Below, piece after piece: positions 26,427 to 35,034 of a stretch of 43,755 bases of DNA. Position 1 is the stretch's first letter. Each line of letters opens with the position of its first letter. The notes beneath the pieces were generated by a model, which worked only from the letters and a program-made list of their open reading frames with translations, did not search any database and had not been told where the DNA came from. The stretch is from CAZFDT01 sp964518335 (GTDB lineage Bacteria > Planctomycetota > Phycisphaerae > Phycisphaerales > Phycisphaeraceae), in contig CAZFDT010000043.1 of NCBI GenBank assembly GCA_964518335.1, forward strand, positions 1-43,755, given 5' to 3'. A program made the translations under genes and the position numbers.

Positions 26427-27950
26427 ATGGATCATCGTCGCTTCCTGGCGTGTGCCCTGGCCTTGACGTGCGGTTTGGCGTGGGTGGGCGTGGCCCCCGC
26501 GGTGGCGGATATCTCGCCGCAGGTGCAGCAGCTCATCCAGGCCGCCGGCCTGCGCGACACCGCCGTGGCCGTCTGCGCCGTCGATGCCGACAGCGGTCAG
26601 ACGCTCGTGGCCCTCGCCGCCGATGAGCCGATGATCCCCGCCAGCAACATGAAGCTGGTGACGTCCGCCGCAGCGCTGGACCTCCTGGGCCCGGACTTTG
26701 TCTTCCGCACGCAACTGCTCCGCGTGGACGCCGGCGCACGCCAGCCCGGCCAGAGCGACGCCGGCATCGACCTGATGATCCGCGGCGACGGCGACCCCGC
26801 CTTCGGCGACCCCAAGCTCCTCCAACGCGACAACCTCAACGTCGATGACCTGCTCAACTGGTGGGTCCAGGGCGTCCGCGAGGCCGGCATCACCCACGTC
26901 GAGCACCTCATCGTCGATGACCGCGTCTTCGACGACCAGTTCGTCCACCCCTCCTGGCCCCCCGATCAGCTCAGCGCCTGGTACTGCGCCCAGGTCGCCG
27001 GCATCAACTTCTACGACAACACGCTCGACATCGTGCCCGAGGCCACCGTCGCCGGCCAGGCCCCACGCGTGCGCATCATCCCCGAGGCGCCCTTCCTCAC
27101 CACCGTCAACCGCGCCGTCACCGGCAACGCCGACAACTTCATCGTCAGCCGCAAGACCGGCGGCAACGAGCTCTACTTCGGCGGACGTATCAAGTCTCGA
27201 CGCTCCGGCGCCATCGCCGTCACCGTGCACGACCCGCCGATCCTTTTCGCCCAGATCCTCTCGCACCGCCTGGGCACGCAGGGCATCTCCGTCAAGGCCA
27301 TCCGTCGCCTGAGCATGGAGGACCGCGCCCCCGCCGGCAAGCCGCTGCGCACCGTGCAGACCACCCTGCCCATGGTGCTCGCCCGCTGCAACCAGGACTC
27401 GCAGAACCTCTTCGCCGAGGCGCTGCTCAAGCGCATGGGTTACGCCTTCACGGGGGCGCCCGGCAGTTGGGACAACGGCGCCGCCGCCGCGCGCCAGGCG
27501 ATGCGCAATCGCCTGGGCCCGCGCAACGTCGCCCTCAAGATCGCCGACGGCAGCGGCATGAGCCGCGACAACCAGGTCACCACCCGCGCCCTGGTCGAAC
27601 TGCTCGCCGCCATCCACCAGGACCCCCGCAAGGGCCCCGTCCTCCGCGACAGCCTCGCCGTCGGCGGCGCCAGCGGCACGCTCCAGGACCGCTTCACTAC
27701 CAAGATGAACGGAACCGTCTATGGCAAGAGCGGCTACCTCAACGGCGTCAGCGGGCTGTCCGGATACCTCGTCATCCCCAACCCCGACCCGGACATGCTC
27801 CCCCGCGTCATCGCCTTCAGTTGCCTCTTCAACGGCTTTAAGTCCCCCCTGTCCAACCACCACATGAAAGCCGTGCAGGACCAGATCGTCCGCCTGCTCG
27901 ATCAGCACTACGCACCGGCCCGCACCGCCGCGGTCGGCGCCGGGCAATAG
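26427..27950 (+). CDS. dacB: D-alanyl-D-alanine carboxypeptidase/endopeptidase, PBP4-type (S13)
   Basis: 507 residues with a signal peptide (1-27, ending AVA). A periplasmic penicillin-binding protein that trims or cuts peptidoglycan cross-links. The three active-site motifs are present: SxxK as SNMK (Ser73 to Lys76), SxN within DGSGMSRDN, and KTG as KSG in YGKSGYLNG near the C-terminus. The long insertion between the first two motifs fits family S13. The ATG at 26427 follows AAGGA at 26413-26417. The pseudo-receiver gene begins 14 bp after its stop, suggesting one transcript. Confidence 0.92.
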   Translation: MDHRRFLACALALTCGLAWVGVAPAVADISPQVQQLIQAAGLRDTAVAVCAVDADSGQTLVALAADEPMIPASNMKLVTSAAALDLLGPDFVFRTQLLRVDAGARQPGQSDAGIDLMIRGDGDPAFGDPKLLQRDNLNVDDLLNWWVQGVREAGITHVEHLIVDDRVFDDQFVHPSWPPDQLSAWYCAQVAGINFYDNTLDIVPEATVAGQAPRVRIIPEAPFLTTVNRAVTGNADNFIVSRKTGGNELYFGGRIKSRRSGAIAVTVHDPPILFAQILSHRLGTQGISVKAIRRLSMEDRAPAGKPLRTVQTTLPMVLARCNQDSQNLFAEALLKRMGYAFTGAPGSWDNGAAAARQAMRNRLGPRNVALKIADGSGMSRDNQVTTRALVELLAAIHQDPRKGPVLRDSLAVGGASGTLQDRFTTKMNGTVYGKSGYLNGVSGLSGYLVIPNPDPDMLPRVIAFSCLFNGFKSPLSNHHMKAVQDQIVRLLDQHYAPARTAAVGAGQ

Positions 27951-27964
27951 GAACCGACCCGACG

Positions 27965-28336
27965 ATGCCCGCCATTCGCCGCATCGCGCTCGTCGGGCAC
28001 TGCGGCTTCGACGCCGCCGCCCTGCGACGATTCGTCCAGGCGCACGCGCCCGACGTTGCCGTGAGCGACATCGACGACGCCGCCGACCTCGACGACCTTG
28101 GCCCCGACACGCTGCTGCTGGTCAATCGGCTGCTCGACGGGCGGTTCGACGCCGACAGCGGGATCGACCTGATCCGCGCCGTCGCCGCCCGCGCCGGCGC
28201 GCCGCGCTGCCTGCTGATCTCCAATTACGCCGACGCCCAGGCCAGCGCCGTCGCTGCGGGGGCCCGACCGGGGTTCGGCAAGAGCGAATTGCGCGACCCT
28301 GCGGCCGCACAACGCCTGGGCGATGCATTAACCTGA
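27965..28336 (+). CDS. small pseudo-receiver (CheY-like) protein
   Basis: 123 residues with the alternating strand-helix pattern of a response-regulator receiver. RRIALVGHCG is strand 1, DTLLLVNRLLDG strand 3, PRCLLISNY strand 4 and GFGKSEL strand 5. The phospho-acceptor Asp is replaced by Asn54 and the acidic pair after strand 1 is missing, while Ser86 and Lys106 sit at the usual switch positions. It therefore cannot be phosphorylated in the normal way, if the fold assignment holds. It has no output domain. It is close behind dacB. This is a fold-level inference only; no direct homologue is recognised. Confidence 0.6.
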   Translation: MPAIRRIALVGHCGFDAAALRRFVQAHAPDVAVSDIDDAADLDDLGPDTLLLVNRLLDGRFDADSGIDLIRAVAARAGAPRCLLISNYADAQASAVAAGARPGFGKSELRDPAAAQRLGDALT

Positions 28337-28373
28337 TCGCCGGACGCGCGCCGCGTCCCACAAGGAGCCGGCG

Positions 28374-29387
28374 ATGAGCGAGCGATTCGGCTGGGGCATC
28401 CTGGGCACGGGCAACATTGCGCGGCAGTTCGCCGAGGGCGTGGCGGGCTCGAAGCTCGGTCGCGTCGCGGCGGTCGGGTCGCGCACGGCGTCGTCGGCCG
28501 AGGCCTTTGCGGACAAGTGCAACGTCCCCGCCGCCCACGGCAGCTACGAGGCCCTGCTGGCCGACCCCGCCGTCGAGGGCGTGTACGTCTCCCTGCCCAA
28601 CTCGCTGCACCACGCCTGGACGCTGGCGGCCCTGGCGGCGGGCAAGCACGTGCTGTGCGAAAAGCCCTTCGCCGCCAGCGCCGCGCAAGCCCAGGAGATG
28701 TTCGACGCCGCCGACAAAGCCGGCCGACTCGTCGTCGAGGCCTTCATGTACAAGAGCCACCCCATGATGCGCCGCGTCGTCGAGCACGTCCGCGCCGGCG
28801 ACATCGGCGCGCTCAAGCTCATCCGCGCCAGCTTCTGCTTCAACATGACCGCGTGGCGGGGCAACGTGCGGTTCAGCCCCGAGCTGGCCGGGGGCGGCAT
28901 CATGGACGTGGGCTGCTACTGCGTGTCCGTGTCGCGCTGGCTCGCCGGCGCCGAGCCCGACGAGGTCCACTGCAGCGCCCACATCCACGAGTCGGGCGTC
29001 GATGACCGCGCCGCCGCCACGCTGCGGTTCCCCGGCGGCGTCGTCAGCAGCTTCACCTGCGGCATGACGCTGCACATGGACAACACGCTCTACATCGGCG
29101 GCAGCGAGGGGTTCATCAGCGTGCCCATTCCCTGGAAGCCCCCGCAGCAGAAGGCCGCCTACACCCTCTCGGGCATGCCCGCGGCCAGGAGCGACACCGC
29201 CGCCCGGGCGCCGATGGGCCGCCAGACGTTCGAGATCGACGCCGACGCGCCGCTGTTCGGCCTCGAGGCCGACGACTTCGTCGCCGCCGTGCGCCGCCGG
29301 TGCGATCCGGTCGTCTCCCGCGCCGACACGCTGGGCAACATGCGCGTCCTCGACGAGCTGCGCCGCCAGGCGGGCCTGTCGTACTAG
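28374..29387 (+). CDS. Gfo/Idh/MocA-family oxidoreductase, dihydrodiol-dehydrogenase-like
   Basis: 337 residues. The Rossmann motif GILGTGNIARQF (8-19) and the catalytic-region EKP (96-98 in HVLCEKPFA) are followed by GGGIMDVGCYCVSVSRW, the version of the substrate-domain motif seen in dimeric-dihydrodiol/xylose-dehydrogenase-like members. It is expected to be a cytoplasmic NAD(P)-dependent sugar oxidoreductase. AAGGAG sits just ahead of the ATG. It is distinct from the module A oxidoreductase, differing in the C-terminal domain. It is followed after 34 bp by an unknown gene on the same strand. Confidence 0.9.
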   Translation: MSERFGWGILGTGNIARQFAEGVAGSKLGRVAAVGSRTASSAEAFADKCNVPAAHGSYEALLADPAVEGVYVSLPNSLHHAWTLAALAAGKHVLCEKPFAASAAQAQEMFDAADKAGRLVVEAFMYKSHPMMRRVVEHVRAGDIGALKLIRASFCFNMTAWRGNVRFSPELAGGGIMDVGCYCVSVSRWLAGAEPDEVHCSAHIHESGVDDRAAATLRFPGGVVSSFTCGMTLHMDNTLYIGGSEGFISVPIPWKPPQQKAAYTLSGMPAARSDTAARAPMGRQTFEIDADAPLFGLEADDFVAAVRRRCDPVVSRADTLGNMRVLDELRRQAGLSY

Positions 29388-29421
29388 CGCCGCGCCGCGG
29401 GGCGTCGGATAGACTGTGGCC

Positions 29422-30228
29422 ATGGGCCTGACGATCGCCTACACGCTCAAGGCAGCCTGCGGCGACAGCGCCGCTGCAGTGGACCTGGTGACGCGGCTGC
29501 ACGCCTTCGCCCGGACGCTGGGGTTCGAGAAGGTCGGCGAGCTGTTCGTCGAGGCCGAGGCCGACCTGGCCGACGACGACAGCCGCTGGCACCCCGGCGC
29601 CCGCTACGTCACCGACCCGGCGCGGCAGCGACACGAGGTGATCGAGGGCGAGGTCGGCGACGTGCCCGTCGAGGCCCACATCATCCACGCCGACGACTCG
29701 GGCCTGATCGAGGTGCGCCCGATCGAGGCGTACTGGTTCGCCGCCAACCATCCCGGTTCCGAGCCGTGCATCCTGGGCCTGGCGCGCTATCTCGCCGTGG
29801 TCGAGCGCCGGGCCGAGGACCGACGCCCCGGCGCGTTGGACACCGGGCTGGGCGAGGGCTGGCACTGGCAGCATTTCACCAAGACGCAGTACGCCGGCAT
29901 GCCGCAGTACGGCGGGCCGGACAACTTCCTCCGCGCCCACAAGGCCGTCGTCGCCCTGCTCGATGAGGCGATCCGCCTGGGCATCGACGTGGACGTCGCC
30001 GACGACAGCGAGTACTGGCGCCACCGCGACGACGAGCGCATGCTGCGTACGCTGCGCGAGTGGAACGGGCTGATCGCCGCGGTGGGCGGCATGCTCAAGG
30101 ACCGCATCGCCGACGTGCAGAGTCCGATCTTCGAGCACCCCGAGTTCGAGCACCTCGAAGCCGAGGGCGACGCGGCGCTGCACCCGCACCGCGACGAGCC
30201 CGACGAGCCCGACGCCGCGTCGCCGTAG
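29422..30228 (+). CDS. conserved-looking cytoplasmic protein of unknown function
   Basis: 268 residues from the ATG at 29422 (a GTG two codons earlier is possible). There is no signal peptide or membrane helix. The chain is acidic, with AANHPGSEPCILGLARY and GEGWHWQHFTKTQYAG as its most distinctive segments. Several His, Trp and Asp residues cluster around 100-170, which could bind metal, but no known motif is formed. A charged C-terminal tail (DEPDEPDAAS) follows. It probably shares a transcript with the oxidoreductase before it and converges on the sulfatase gene with a 15-bp gap. Confidence 0.7.
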   Translation: MGLTIAYTLKAACGDSAAAVDLVTRLHAFARTLGFEKVGELFVEAEADLADDDSRWHPGARYVTDPARQRHEVIEGEVGDVPVEAHIIHADDSGLIEVRPIEAYWFAANHPGSEPCILGLARYLAVVERRAEDRRPGALDTGLGEGWHWQHFTKTQYAGMPQYGGPDNFLRAHKAVVALLDEAIRLGIDVDVADDSEYWRHRDDERMLRTLREWNGLIAAVGGMLKDRIADVQSPIFEHPEFEHLEAEGDAALHPHRDEPDEPDAASP

Positions 30229-30243
30229 AAGCCCAGGCCGCGG

Positions 30244-31674
30244 CTACGACTTCCACAGCGCGCGGGGCGGGCGGTTGGCGCAGGGGGTCAACTGCGCGCG
30301 ATCGTAGCTCGCGCCGTCGCGGCCGGCGAGGTTCGCTTCCATCAGGCGGCGCAGCGGCTCGAGCGCGGCCGCGTCGCCCGACAGGTCGCGCAGCTCGCGC
30401 GGGTCGGCGTCGAGATCGAAAAGCTGCTCCTCGTGGGTCGTGCTGAACCAGACGTACTTGTGCCGGCCATGCACCAGCCAGTGGTTGGACGCGCCGCCCG
30501 TCTCGCACTGGCCGTACAGCACGTCGCGCCCACGGAAGCGCGCGGGATCGCGCATCGCGGGGACCAGCGACATGCCGTCGAGCCCGTCGGGGATCGGCAC
30601 CCCCGCCAGATCGAGCACCGTCGGCATGATGTCCTCCCAGCACGCCAGCGCATCGCACCGGCCGCGCGGCACCTTCACGTTCCGGCCGCCGATGAACAGC
30701 GGCACGTGCGCCGACGACTCGTACGGCAGCGACTTGCGGAACAGGTGATGGTCCCCCAGCATCTCCCCGTGGTCGGAGCTGAACAGGATGTACATCGGCT
30801 CGGCGGCGCGCGGATTGCCGTACTCGAAGTACGCATCCAGCACGTACCGCACCCGGTCGTCGATGTGGTGGATCAGCCCGTAATACCCGGCGATGGCGTC
30901 GTGGATCTCGTCGGCGGGGAACGGCCCGGCCTGGGCGTCCACTGCAACACCTCGACCCGGATCGCCACCCTGCGGAGCCCACTCGCCCAGGCTCGGCGCC
31001 AGGTCCTTCAAACCGATGTAGCGGTCCCAGTAGGCCCGCGGCGGGACCAGCGGCGGATGCGGCGCCACAAACGACAGGTGCAGGAACCACGGGCACGACG
31101 GGTCGCGCCAGCCCTGGAAAAACGCCACCGCCTGCTGCGCCACCCAGCTCGTGTGGTGATAGCCCTCGTCGAGGTGGAACGGCCGGGCCACGCGGCTGTT
31201 GCCGTTGACCCCGTGCGCGTTGGAGTGAAACGCCACGCCCTGCTCGGCCAGCCACGCGGTGTAGTCGTTGTGCCGCTGCTGCGGGCTCGTTGGACGATAG
31301 TTGCCCGAGTCGCTGAGCACCATGTGGTCGAACCCGAACCGCTTGCGCTGCGGGTGCAAGTGCAGCTTGCCCACGAGCTGCGTCTGGTAGCCGTGCGCGC
31401 TGAGCACGCCCGGCAGCGTGTGCGGCGGATCGAACTCGCACCCGTCGCGATAGCCCGTCATCCCGTGCGTCGCCGGGTGCAGCCCCGACAGGAGCGTCCG
31501 CCGCGCCGGGATGCACACCGGGCACGTCACGTAACAGCGCGAGAAGTTCGTCCCGCCCGCCGCCAGCTCATCCAGATGCGGCGTGCGCAGGATCGCGTTG
31601 CCGTTGATCCCCAGCGCGTCGTAGCGCTGCTGGTCGGTGGTGATGAGCAGGATATTGGGTCGTCGCTCGGGCAT
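30244..31674 (-). CDS. type I sulfatase, formylglycine-dependent, module C
   Basis: 476 residues from the ATG at 31674, which has GGAG 7 nt upstream; an ATG at 31689 would add five residues. It opens with RPNILLITTDQQRYD, the usual metal-binding start of arylsulfatase-like enzymes. The maturation motif C-x-P-x-R is present as CIPAR (Cys54 to Arg58), followed by RTLLSG, so Cys54 would be oxidised to formylglycine. SSDHGEMLGDH supplies later metal ligands. It has no recognisable signal peptide, unlike many polysaccharide sulfatases, so it may desulfate imported sugars in the cytoplasm. It lies 69 bp after, and on the same strand as, the GntR-type regulator. Confidence 0.93.
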   Translation of the reverse strand: MPERRPNILLITTDQQRYDALGINGNAILRTPHLDELAAGGTNFSRCYVTCPVCIPARRTLLSGLHPATHGMTGYRDGCEFDPPHTLPGVLSAHGYQTQLVGKLHLHPQRKRFGFDHMVLSDSGNYRPTSPQQRHNDYTAWLAEQGVAFHSNAHGVNGNSRVARPFHLDEGYHHTSWVAQQAVAFFQGWRDPSCPWFLHLSFVAPHPPLVPPRAYWDRYIGLKDLAPSLGEWAPQGGDPGRGVAVDAQAGPFPADEIHDAIAGYYGLIHHIDDRVRYVLDAYFEYGNPRAAEPMYILFSSDHGEMLGDHHLFRKSLPYESSAHVPLFIGGRNVKVPRGRCDALACWEDIMPTVLDLAGVPIPDGLDGMSLVPAMRDPARFRGRDVLYGQCETGGASNHWLVHGRHKYVWFSTTHEEQLFDLDADPRELRDLSGDAAALEPLRRLMEANLAGRDGASYDRAQLTPCANRPPRALWKS

Positions 31675-31743
31675 GCCTGGCCGCTCCATGGTGAAAGCCT
31701 GCCGTCTTGATAGGCCCGAAGCGACGGCGGTGCAAGGCGAGGG

Positions 31744-32850
31744 TCAGCTGGTCTGGCCGACGACGAGTTCGGAGGGGAGGCAGGTGCGTGGGGGGATGTC
31801 GGTGCGGCCGGCGGCGAGGTCGGTGAGGATGTGGCGTGCGTGTCGGCCGGCGTCGTGAAGGCGCAGGTCGATGGTGGTGAGGGGGACGGGCCAGCCGTCG
31901 TCGCCGAGGATGCGGCCGGCGCCGACGATGGCCAGGTCGCGGCCGGGGGTGAGGCCGGCGTGCTGGGCGGCGAGGAGGCCGCCGCGGGCCTGGTAGTCGG
32001 AGGCGAAGAGGATGGCGTCGGGGGGCGTGGGCAGGGCCAGCAACGATTGGGTGGCGCGGAAGCCGGCGCGTTCGTGGTAGCCGGCGTGGATGATCCAGGC
32101 CGGGTCGCCCGTCAGGCCGTGGTGCTCCAGGGCGTGGCGGTAGGCGTCGGCGAGCTGGCCGGTGCTGAAGCGTCGGGCCCCGGCGGTGACGAGGGCGATG
32201 CGGCTGCGGCCGCGCTCGACGAGATGGCGCACCGCCTGCAGCACGCCGCGGGTGTAATCGACGACGATGCAGTGGGAAAAGTCGTCGGCGATGTCGGTGT
32301 AGAAGAGCACCGTGGGCAGGCGGCGCTGCTGGCACAGGGCCAGGAGCTGCAGGTTCACCGGCGAGTTCATGATGATGCCGTCAAGCCCGTGCAGCGCCGC
32401 GGCGCCGCCGGCCATGTCGAAGAGCCGCGCCGCCACGGTCGCCTCGGCGCCGGCGCGCAGCCCCGCCAGCACCGGCTGAAAGAAGGGGTAGCCGTCGGTC
32501 AGGTCGGCGAAGGCGACGCCGATGGTCATCGTCGCCGGCGCGGCGCCCGCCCCGGGTTCGCCCCCCTCGCCGCCGGCGACGACCGTGCCATGCCGCGGCC
32601 GGGCGATAATCAGGCCCTCGTCGGCCAGTTCCTGCAGCGCCCTGCGGACGGTCAACTCGCTCAGGCCCAGCAGGTGCCCCAGCTCGCGTTGCGGGGGGAT
32701 GGCCGCCCCGGGTCGCAGCTCGCCGCGGCGGATCATGTGCCGCACCCCGTCGCGCACCTGGCGGAACAGCGGCCCGCGGGCCTTGCGGTCGAGACTGGCG
32801 CGCAGGGCCTGGAACTGCTGCCGCGAAAGGGGCGTGGTATCGGGGTTCAT
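31744..32850 (-). CDS. GntR-type HTH regulator with LacI-type sugar sensor, module C
   Basis: 368 residues. The winged helix covers about 25-95: GPLFRQVRDGVRHMIRRGEL, then PPQRELGHLLGLSELTVRRAL and DEGLIIARPRHGTVV. The sensor domain (about 110-360) includes FFQPVLAGLRAGAEA, GLDGIIMNSP and RGRSRIALVTAGA. The start is the ATG at 32850; an ATG at 32859 would add three residues. With 32850 the -10 box is 7 nt upstream and the message is leaderless. It likely controls both the sulfatase behind it and the divergent four-gene catabolic set, through the three ATTGCAWT repeats in the shared promoter region. Confidence 0.92.
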   Translation of the reverse strand: MNPDTTPLSRQQFQALRASLDRKARGPLFRQVRDGVRHMIRRGELRPGAAIPPQRELGHLLGLSELTVRRALQELADEGLIIARPRHGTVVAGGEGGEPGAGAAPATMTIGVAFADLTDGYPFFQPVLAGLRAGAEATVAARLFDMAGGAAALHGLDGIIMNSPVNLQLLALCQQRRLPTVLFYTDIADDFSHCIVVDYTRGVLQAVRHLVERGRSRIALVTAGARRFSTGQLADAYRHALEHHGLTGDPAWIIHAGYHERAGFRATQSLLALPTPPDAILFASDYQARGGLLAAQHAGLTPGRDLAIVGAGRILGDDGWPVPLTTIDLRLHDAGRHARHILTDLAAGRTDIPPRTCLPSELVVGQTS

Positions 32851-32852
32851 AG

Positions 32853-32890
32853 ATTGCATTATTGCAATGCTACCGTTATATTGCAATACT
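32853..32890. promoter_or_regulatory. overlapping face-to-face promoters with three ATTGCAWT repeats
   Basis: Minus strand: -35 TTGCAA (32886-32881), 17-nt spacer, -10 AATAAT (32863-32858), ATG at 32850. Plus strand: -35 TTGCAA (32862-32867), 17-nt spacer, -10 AATACT (32885-32890), ribosome site AGGAG (32899-32903), ATG at 32912. Each -10 overlaps the opposing -35 by two bases, so polymerase cannot occupy both. Repeats ATTGCATT (32853-32860), ATTGCAAT (32861-32868) and ATTGCAAT (32880-32887) cover the -35 and -10 elements and are the likely operator for the GntR-type regulator. Confidence 0.65.
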
Positions 32891-32911
32891 GTTGTCCCAG
32901 GAGAATGCACC

Positions 32912-33970
32912 ATGGCCACGGCAATCGAGGTTTCGGACCCGGTGATGGCATCGCCCACGACGGTCGAGGCGCTGGAGGAGGCGCTCAGCCGGCCGACGCC
33001 CGCGGTCGTCGAGCTGATGCGGCAGTTGGATGGGGACGTGATCGTGCTGGGCGTGGCGGGCAAGATGGGTCCGACGCTGGCGCGGATGGTTCGCCGGGCG
33101 ATGGACGAGGCGGGGGTCGCCCGGCGGGTAATCGGCGTGTCGCGGTTCAGCAACGCCGACGAGCGGGCCAAGCTCGAAAGTTGGGGCGTGGCGACGATCC
33201 AGGGCGACCTGCTCGACGACGCCTTTGTCGCGTCGTTGCCCGACGCCCCAAACGCGATCTACATGGCGGGCATGAAGTTCGGGGCCACCGGCAATCCGGC
33301 CCTCACTTGGGCGATGAACACGCTGCTGCCGGCGTCCGTGTGCAAGCATTACGCCAAAGCCCGCATCGCCGCGTTCAGCACGGGCAACGTCTATGGCCTC
33401 GTGCCCGTCACCGGCGGGGGCAGCATCGAGACCGACCCGCCCAACCCCGAGGGCGAGTACGCCATGAGCTGCCTCGGCCGCGAACGCACTTTCGAGCACT
33501 TCAGCATCACCCAGGGCACCCCGGTGTGCCTGCTCCGCCTCAACTACGCCTGCGAGCTGCGCTACGGCGTGCTGGTGGATCTGGCCCAGAAAGTGTGGGC
33601 CGGCCAACCCATCGACGTCACCATGGGCCTGGCCAACGTGATTTGGCAGGGCGACGCCAACGCGATGGCGATCCTGGCGCTGGGTCAGGCCGCCAGCCCG
33701 GCCTCGGTGCTCAACATTGCCGGGCCGGAGATGCTCAGCGTGCGGCGCGTGTGCGAGCAGTTCGGCCGCCGCATGGACAAAACGCCGCAGTTCACCGGCA
33801 CGCCCGCCGACAGCGCCCTGCTCAACAACGGCCAGCTCGGGCATCGCCTCTACGGCTACCCGCGCGTCGGCATCGACACGCTCATGGACTGGGTCGCCGC
33901 GTGGGTGATGGCCGGCGGCCCGACGCTGGGCAAGCCCACCAAGTTCCAGGTCCGCGACGGAAAGTTCTAA
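32912..33970 (+). CDS. NAD-dependent epimerase-like extended SDR, atypical active site, module C
   Basis: 352 residues. The nucleotide loop is GVAGKMG (47-53) in an extended short-chain dehydrogenase/epimerase fold, with FSTGNVYG (155-162) as the expected Ser/Thr strand. The catalytic YxxxK is replaced by YAMSC (Tyr183, Cys187 in GEYAMSCLGRER), so the usual Lys is missing from its place. It begins after AGGAG at 32899-32903. Its stop (TAA) overlaps the next start (TAATG), so translation is coupled with the DapA-family gene. It probably acts on a sugar or sugar acid from the sulfated substrate, but neither activity nor substrate is established. Confidence 0.85.
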   Translation: MATAIEVSDPVMASPTTVEALEEALSRPTPAVVELMRQLDGDVIVLGVAGKMGPTLARMVRRAMDEAGVARRVIGVSRFSNADERAKLESWGVATIQGDLLDDAFVASLPDAPNAIYMAGMKFGATGNPALTWAMNTLLPASVCKHYAKARIAAFSTGNVYGLVPVTGGGSIETDPPNPEGEYAMSCLGRERTFEHFSITQGTPVCLLRLNYACELRYGVLVDLAQKVWAGQPIDVTMGLANVIWQGDANAMAILALGQAASPASVLNIAGPEMLSVRRVCEQFGRRMDKTPQFTGTPADSALLNNGQLGHRLYGYPRVGIDTLMDWVAAWVMAGGPTLGKPTKFQVRDGKF

Positions 33971-35034
33971 TGCTCGACCCTGCCATCCATGCCGTGCTGC
34001 ACCGGGGCGTGGCGATCCCCGCGCACCCGCTGGCGCTGACGTCCGACCGCAAGCTCGATGAGCGTCGTCAGCGGGCGCTGTCGCGCTACTACCTGGACGC
34101 AGGCGTTGGCGGGCTGGCGGTGGGGGTTCACACCACGCAGTTTGAGATTCGCGATCCGCAGCACGGGCTGTTCGAGCCGGTGCTGCAGTTGGCCCGCGAG
34201 GAGATGGACCGCCACGCACGGGGCGGGGTGCTGGTGCGGATCGCCGGGGTGTGCGGGCGCACCGACCAGGCGGTGCGTGAGGCCGAGCTGATCCGCGGGC
34301 TGGGCTATCACGCGGGGCTGCTGTCGCTGGCGGCGATGCGTGACGCCGATGACGATGCGCTGATCGAGCATTGTCGGCAGGTGAGCCGGATCGTGCCGGT
34401 GGTGGGTTTTTACCTGCAGCCGGCGGTGGGGGGGCGGGTGCTGCCGTACAGTTTCTGGCGTCGTCTGGCCGAGCTGCCGGGCGTCGTGGCCATCAAGATG
34501 GCGCCGTTCAACCGCTACCAGACGCTCGACGTGGTGCGCGCCGTCGCCGAGGCGGGCCGGCCCGCCGACGACGACATCGCGCTCTACACCGGCAACGACG
34601 ACAACATCGTGATGGACCTGCTCACGCCGTATCGCCTGCGCGTGGGCGGGCGCGTCGTCGAGCGGCGCATCGTCGGCGGGCTGCTGGGCCACTGGTCGGT
34701 GTGGACGAAGAAGGCCGTCGAGCTGTTGGACCACTGCCATCGCGTGGTGGCGGCCGGCGGCGGCGTCAGCGCCGACGACCTGGCGCTGAGCATCGAAGTG
34801 ACCGACAGCAACGCCGTGTTCTTCGACGCCGCCAACCAGTTCCGCGGGTGCATCGCCGGTCTGCACGAGGTGCTGCGTCGCCAGGGTCTGCTCCAGGGCG
34901 TGTGGTGCCTCAACCCGCAGGAGACCTTTGGCCGCGGCCAGCTCGACGAGATCGATCGCGTGTATGCTGCTTATCCGCACCTGCACGACGACGCCTTCGT
35001 GGCGGAGCATCGCGACGCGTGGCTGAAGGGTTGA
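33970..35034 (+). CDS. DapA/NAL-superfamily lyase or aldolase, module C
   Basis: 354 residues, longer than DapA itself (about 290). It is a class I aldolase-type barrel with the Schiff-base Lys176 in VVAIKMAPFNRY and Tyr148 in VGFYLQPAVGG near the expected catalytic tyrosine. This superfamily includes dihydrodipicolinate synthase, sialate lyase and 2-keto-3-deoxy-sugar-acid aldolases. With an epimerase and a dehydrogenase beside it, a sugar-acid aldolase role is more likely than lysine synthesis. The ATG at 33970 overlaps the upstream stop by one base. The following gene overlaps its end by 16 bp. Confidence 0.88.
   Translation: MLDPAIHAVLHRGVAIPAHPLALTSDRKLDERRQRALSRYYLDAGVGGLAVGVHTTQFEIRDPQHGLFEPVLQLAREEMDRHARGGVLVRIAGVCGRTDQAVREAELIRGLGYHAGLLSLAAMRDADDDALIEHCRQVSRIVPVVGFYLQPAVGGRVLPYSFWRRLAELPGVVAIKMAPFNRYQTLDVVRAVAEAGRPADDDIALYTGNDDNIVMDLLTPYRLRVGGRVVERRIVGGLLGHWSVWTKKAVELLDHCHRVVAAGGGVSADDLALSIEVTDSNAVFFDAANQFRGCIAGLHEVLRRQGLLQGVWCLNPQETFGRGQLDEIDRVYAAYPHLHDDAFVAEHRDAWLKG

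Noticed and set aside
31831..33969. A long plus-strand frame before the DapA-family gene
   Set aside because: The part before 33970 is antisense to the GntR-type regulator and then out of frame with the epimerase; only the DapA-family portion has family motifs.
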